NCBI GenBank assembly: GCA_018882825.1
Contig: VERC01000125.1
Span: forward strand, 1 to 7,116
DNA: 7,116 bases
DNA from: Acidimicrobiia bacterium
GTDB taxonomy: Bacteria > Actinomycetota > Acidimicrobiia > Acidimicrobiales > Acidimicrobilacustridaceae
Direction: 5' to 3'
Every line of letters starts with the position of its first letter. The stretch's first letter is position 1. Shown piece by piece: positions 5,286 to 7,116 of the stretch. A program made the translations under genes and the position numbers. The notes under the pieces were generated by a model that saw only the letters and a list, made by a program, of their open reading frames with translations, was not told the origin of the DNA and did not search any database.

Positions 5286-5675
5286 GTGTCCGATCCGATC
5301 CCGATGGTCGAGTACCTCGTGCTGGGCGACGACCCGCACCTCGTGGCCAACGAGTGCACCTCGTGCGGCGCACGGTTCTTCGACCGGCGGAACGCCTGTG
5401 CTTCGTGCGGTGGCGCGTCGTTCACGGCCGTCGACATCCCCACCGCCGGTGAGGTCCGGGCCTTCACCATCGTCAGCCCGTTCATGCCCGGCACCGAGGC
5501 CTACGTTCCTGCCGTCGTGGACTGCGGTGGCACCAGCGTGCGCGGCCAGATCGTGAACACCCCCGCCGATCCCGAGCATGTGAAGCTCGGCATGAAGGTC
5601 CGTCTCACCACCTATTCCATCGGCGCCGATGCCACCGGCACCGAGGCCATCACCTACGGCTTCGAGCCGGTCTGA
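5286..5675 (+). CDS. DUF35-family zinc-ribbon/OB-fold acyl-CoA-associated protein
   Basis: A 129-residue protein with a rubredoxin-like zinc ribbon (Cys24-x2-Cys27 and Cys38-x2-Cys41) followed by an OB-fold from about residue 52 to the end, the standard DUF35 layout. DUF35 proteins partner thiolases, HMG-CoA synthases or thiolase-like aldolases: they either bridge the enzymes and channel acyl-CoA or shape the active site. Here the gene sits 14 bp before a thiolase gene, so the two products very likely form a complex. The GTG at 5286 is chosen because AAGGGGGA (5275-5282) lies just upstream; the in-frame ATG at 5304 lacks such a site. No signal peptide is seen, so a cytoplasmic location is expected. 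Confidence 0.92.
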   Translation: MSDPIPMVEYLVLGDDPHLVANECTSCGARFFDRRNACASCGGASFTAVDIPTAGEVRAFTIVSPFMPGTEAYVPAVVDCGGTSVRGQIVNTPADPEHVKLGMKVRLTTYSIGADATGTEAITYGFEPV

Positions 5676-5680
5676 GAGGA
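5675..5680 (+). promoter_or_regulatory. Ribosome binding site of the thiolase gene
   Basis: AGAGGA begins on the last base of the DUF35 stop codon and ends nine bases before the thiolase ATG at 5690. This supports co-translation of the pair. Confidence 0.75.
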
Positions 5681-5689
5681 ACGACAACC

Positions 5690-6901
5690 ATGGCGAACGA
5701 CGACATCTGGATTCTCGGTATCAACATGACCAAGTTCGGGAAGCACCCGGACAAGGACGTGGTCGACCTGGCCTCGGAAGCGGCGCTGGCGGCGTTGGCC
5801 GACGGTGGCGTGACCATCCACGACATGGGCGTGCTGGCCGCCGGCAACCTCATGGGCGCGGCGGCCGGACTCGGTCAGCAACTGCAGAAGCAGATCGGCC
5901 AGACCGGCATCCCCGTCTACAACGTGGCCAATGCCTGTGCCACCGGTGCCACCGCGCTTCGCACGGTGATCATGGCCGTGAAGTCGGGCGAATGCGACAT
6001 GGGTCTCGCCGTCGGCGTCGAGAAGCTCTCCGGTGCCGGCATGCTCGGCGCCGGTTTCGGTGCGGCCAAGTCCGAGGAGTGGACGCGCGCCGGTCGGTAC
6101 GGCACCGTCTCCGGCTTCGAGGGCAAGTTGGGCACCGACATGATGCCGGGCGTGTTCGCCCAGGTGGGCATGGAGTACCTGCACGCTCATCCCTACGACG
6201 GTGCGGAGTTCGAACTGTTCGCCCGCATCTCGCAGAAGAACCACTTCAACTCGACGATGAACCCGCTGGCCGCCATCACCAAGGACATGACGGTCGAGCA
6301 GATCATGAACGAGCCGATGATCGCCTACCCGAACACCCGGGCCATGTGCTCGGCCAACTCGGACGGCGCGGCGGCGGCCGTCGTGGTGTCGGGCGCCAAG
6401 TTGCGCACCCTGTCGACCGAGCAGCAGCGGCGGGCGGTCAAGGTGTCGGCCTCGGTGCTGACCAGCGATCCCTATCAGGAGGCGTGCCAGATCCTCCCCG
6501 ACGTCAACACCCTCACCCGTCGGGCCGCCATCCAGGCCTACGAGGCGGCGGGCATCGGTCCGGCCGATCTCGATCTCGTGGAGCTGCACGACTGCTTCGC
6601 CACCGCGGAGTTGGTGCACTACGACAACCTCATGCTGTGTCCCGAGGGTGACGCCGTGGCCTGGTTCGAGGCGGGCAACGCCCACCGCGACGGCTCGACC
6701 CCGGTGAACGTGTCGGGCGGTCTGGAGTCGAAGGGTCATCCCATCGCCGCCACCGGCATCGCCAACATCTGGGAGATCTGTCATCACCTCCGCGGTGAGG
6801 CCGGTGCCCGTCAGATCCCCGATGCCAAGGTCGGTCTCGCCCACGTCATCGGACTGGGTTCGGCCTGCGGCGTGCACATCCTGGAGCGATCGGGTCTCTG
6901 A
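5690..6901 (+). CDS. SCP2-type thiolase (acetyl-CoA acetyltransferase-like)
   Basis: A 403-residue thiolase-superfamily protein, full length for the SCP-x/lipid-transfer thiolase branch. The nucleophile region is NACATG with Cys83. HDCFATAEL (His300), ESKGHPIAATG (His350) and GLGSACGVHIL (Cys393) give the remaining catalytic set. Retention of Cys83 and Cys393 argues for true thiolytic or Claisen chemistry rather than the retro-aldol role of Ltp2-like paralogues, which I recall as having lost thiolase catalysis. The substrate is probably a fatty, sterol-derived or other branched acyl-CoA, but the sequence does not decide it. The DUF35 gene immediately upstream is the expected partner. The stop codon lies inside a perfect hairpin, and a TetR gene begins 18 bp later in the same direction. 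Confidence 0.92.
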   Translation: MANDDIWILGINMTKFGKHPDKDVVDLASEAALAALADGGVTIHDMGVLAAGNLMGAAAGLGQQLQKQIGQTGIPVYNVANACATGATALRTVIMAVKSGECDMGLAVGVEKLSGAGMLGAGFGAAKSEEWTRAGRYGTVSGFEGKLGTDMMPGVFAQVGMEYLHAHPYDGAEFELFARISQKNHFNSTMNPLAAITKDMTVEQIMNEPMIAYPNTRAMCSANSDGAAAAVVVSGAKLRTLSTEQQRRAVKVSASVLTSDPYQEACQILPDVNTLTRRAAIQAYEAAGIGPADLDLVELHDCFATAELVHYDNLMLCPEGDAVAWFEAGNAHRDGSTPVNVSGGLESKGHPIAATGIANIWEICHHLRGEAGARQIPDAKVGLAHVIGLGSACGVHILERSGL

Positions 6902-6909
6902 CCCGATCG
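6887..6909 (+). promoter_or_regulatory. Perfect 10-bp inverted repeat at the thiolase-TetR junction
   Basis: Arms CGATCGGGTC (6887-6896) and GACCCGATCG (6900-6909) are exact reverse complements around TCT. The repeat covers the thiolase stop codon and ends 10 bases before the TetR start. It may be an operator for the adjacent TetR regulator or an RNA hairpin limiting readthrough; no T tract follows. Confidence 0.5.
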
Positions 6910-6919
6910 GCATCCCCCC

Positions 6920-7116
6920 GTGCCCGCTCGTCTCCCTGCTCCCGAACGTCGGCAGCAACTGCTGGCCACCGCGCAAGCGATGTTCGCGCGCCTCGGCTAC
7001 CGCGATGCGTCGATGAACGACATCGCCGAGGCCGCGGGTGTCACCAAGCCGGTGCTCTACCAGCACTTCGGCTCCAAGCGCGAGCTGTTCGGCGAGGTGC
7101 TGGTGCAACTCTCGGC
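6920..7116 (+). CDS. TetR-family transcriptional regulator, 3' truncated
   Basis: Sixty-five codons are present before the window ends. The N-terminal TetR DNA-binding domain is clear: helix 1 (RRQQLLATAQAMFARLGY), then ASMNDIAEAAGV, TKPVLYQHFGSKRELF and the start of helix 4. TetR proteins are ligand-responsive repressors, often of adjacent acyl-CoA catabolism genes. GTG at 6920 is the only sensible start: the frame has a stop at 6899 (the thiolase stop itself), and the next ATG (6980) would cut helix 1. No good ribosome binding site is visible, which suggests translation depends on the upstream thiolase gene. The ligand domain lies outside the window. Confidence 0.9.
   Translation, partial: MPARLPAPERRQQLLATAQAMFARLGYRDASMNDIAEAAGVTKPVLYQHFGSKRELFGEVLVQLS

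Noticed and set aside
4520..5452. 310-codon plus-strand ORF opposite the ubiquitin gene
   Set aside because: It is antisense to the ubiquitin and Tat ORFs and runs out of frame into the DUF35 gene; its composition is Gly/Arg-rich without motifs.
5132..5494. Upstream extension of the Tat ORF to a start at 5494
   Set aside because: The extension would overlap the DUF35 gene antisense and bury the Tat motif over 100 residues inside the protein; the GTG at 5131 with GGAG places the motif properly.
5654..7108. 484-codon minus-strand ORF opposite the thiolase
   Set aside because: It is antisense to a clearly conserved thiolase and the TetR start, is rich in His, Gly and Arg without family motifs, and is typical of open antisense frames in high-GC DNA.
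1..7116. CRISPR array, tRNA or rRNA gene
   Set aside because: The only regular repeats are the in-frame propeller blades; no spacer-repeat pattern, cloverleaf or rRNA-like sequence was seen.

Overview
This is high-GC DNA with GTG starts, purine-rich ribosome binding sites, tight gene packing and many divergent or convergent neighbours. The gene set (DUF35/thiolase pair, TetR regulator, YVTN propeller, Tat-exported galactose-binding-like domain) fits a free-living, probably environmental, actinobacterium. An Acidimicrobiia-like lineage is my best guess, but no marker gene is present to prove it.

Layout: (1) 2-934 (+) is the 3' part of a YVTN beta-propeller surface or secreted protein. (2) 971-1930 (-) is a putative Fe(II)/2-oxoglutarate oxygenase-like protein. 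(3) 2010-3287 (-) is a COG0402 amidohydrolase/deaminase. (4) 3344-4282 (+) is a metallo-beta-lactamase-fold hydrolase, divergent from the amidohydrolase. (5) 4289-5131 (-) is the most unusual part: a Tat signal peptide with the first strand of a choice-of-anchor/DUF642-type domain, an in-frame TGA, a ubiquitin domain, and then the remainder of that same type of domain. (6) 5286-6901 (+) is a DUF35 zinc-ribbon/OB-fold protein followed by an SCP2-type thiolase. (7) 6920-7116 (+) is the start of a TetR-family regulator, cut by the window end.

The central observation is the bacterial gene product at 4289-4906. Its first 72 residues match eukaryotic ubiquitin at 51 positions by my own alignment from memory (about 71%). 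It keeps the Leu8/Ile44/His68/Val70 patch, K6, K27 and K29. Lys48 and Lys63 are both Arg, and there is no Gly-Gly terminus. Instead it runs into a 130-residue beta-rich tail. The upstream 71-residue ORF is in the same frame and supplies the missing start of that tail's domain plus a twin-arginine signal. The simplest reading is that a ubiquitin coding segment landed, in frame, inside a gene for an exported protein. No E1, E2, JAB, Pup or proteasome gene is visible, so a conjugation system is not supported here.

The remaining genes look like ordinary small-molecule catabolism: the deaminase, oxygenase and MBL hydrolase sit together without a clear shared operon, and the DUF35-thiolase pair is probably an acyl-CoA complex with the TetR gene right behind it.
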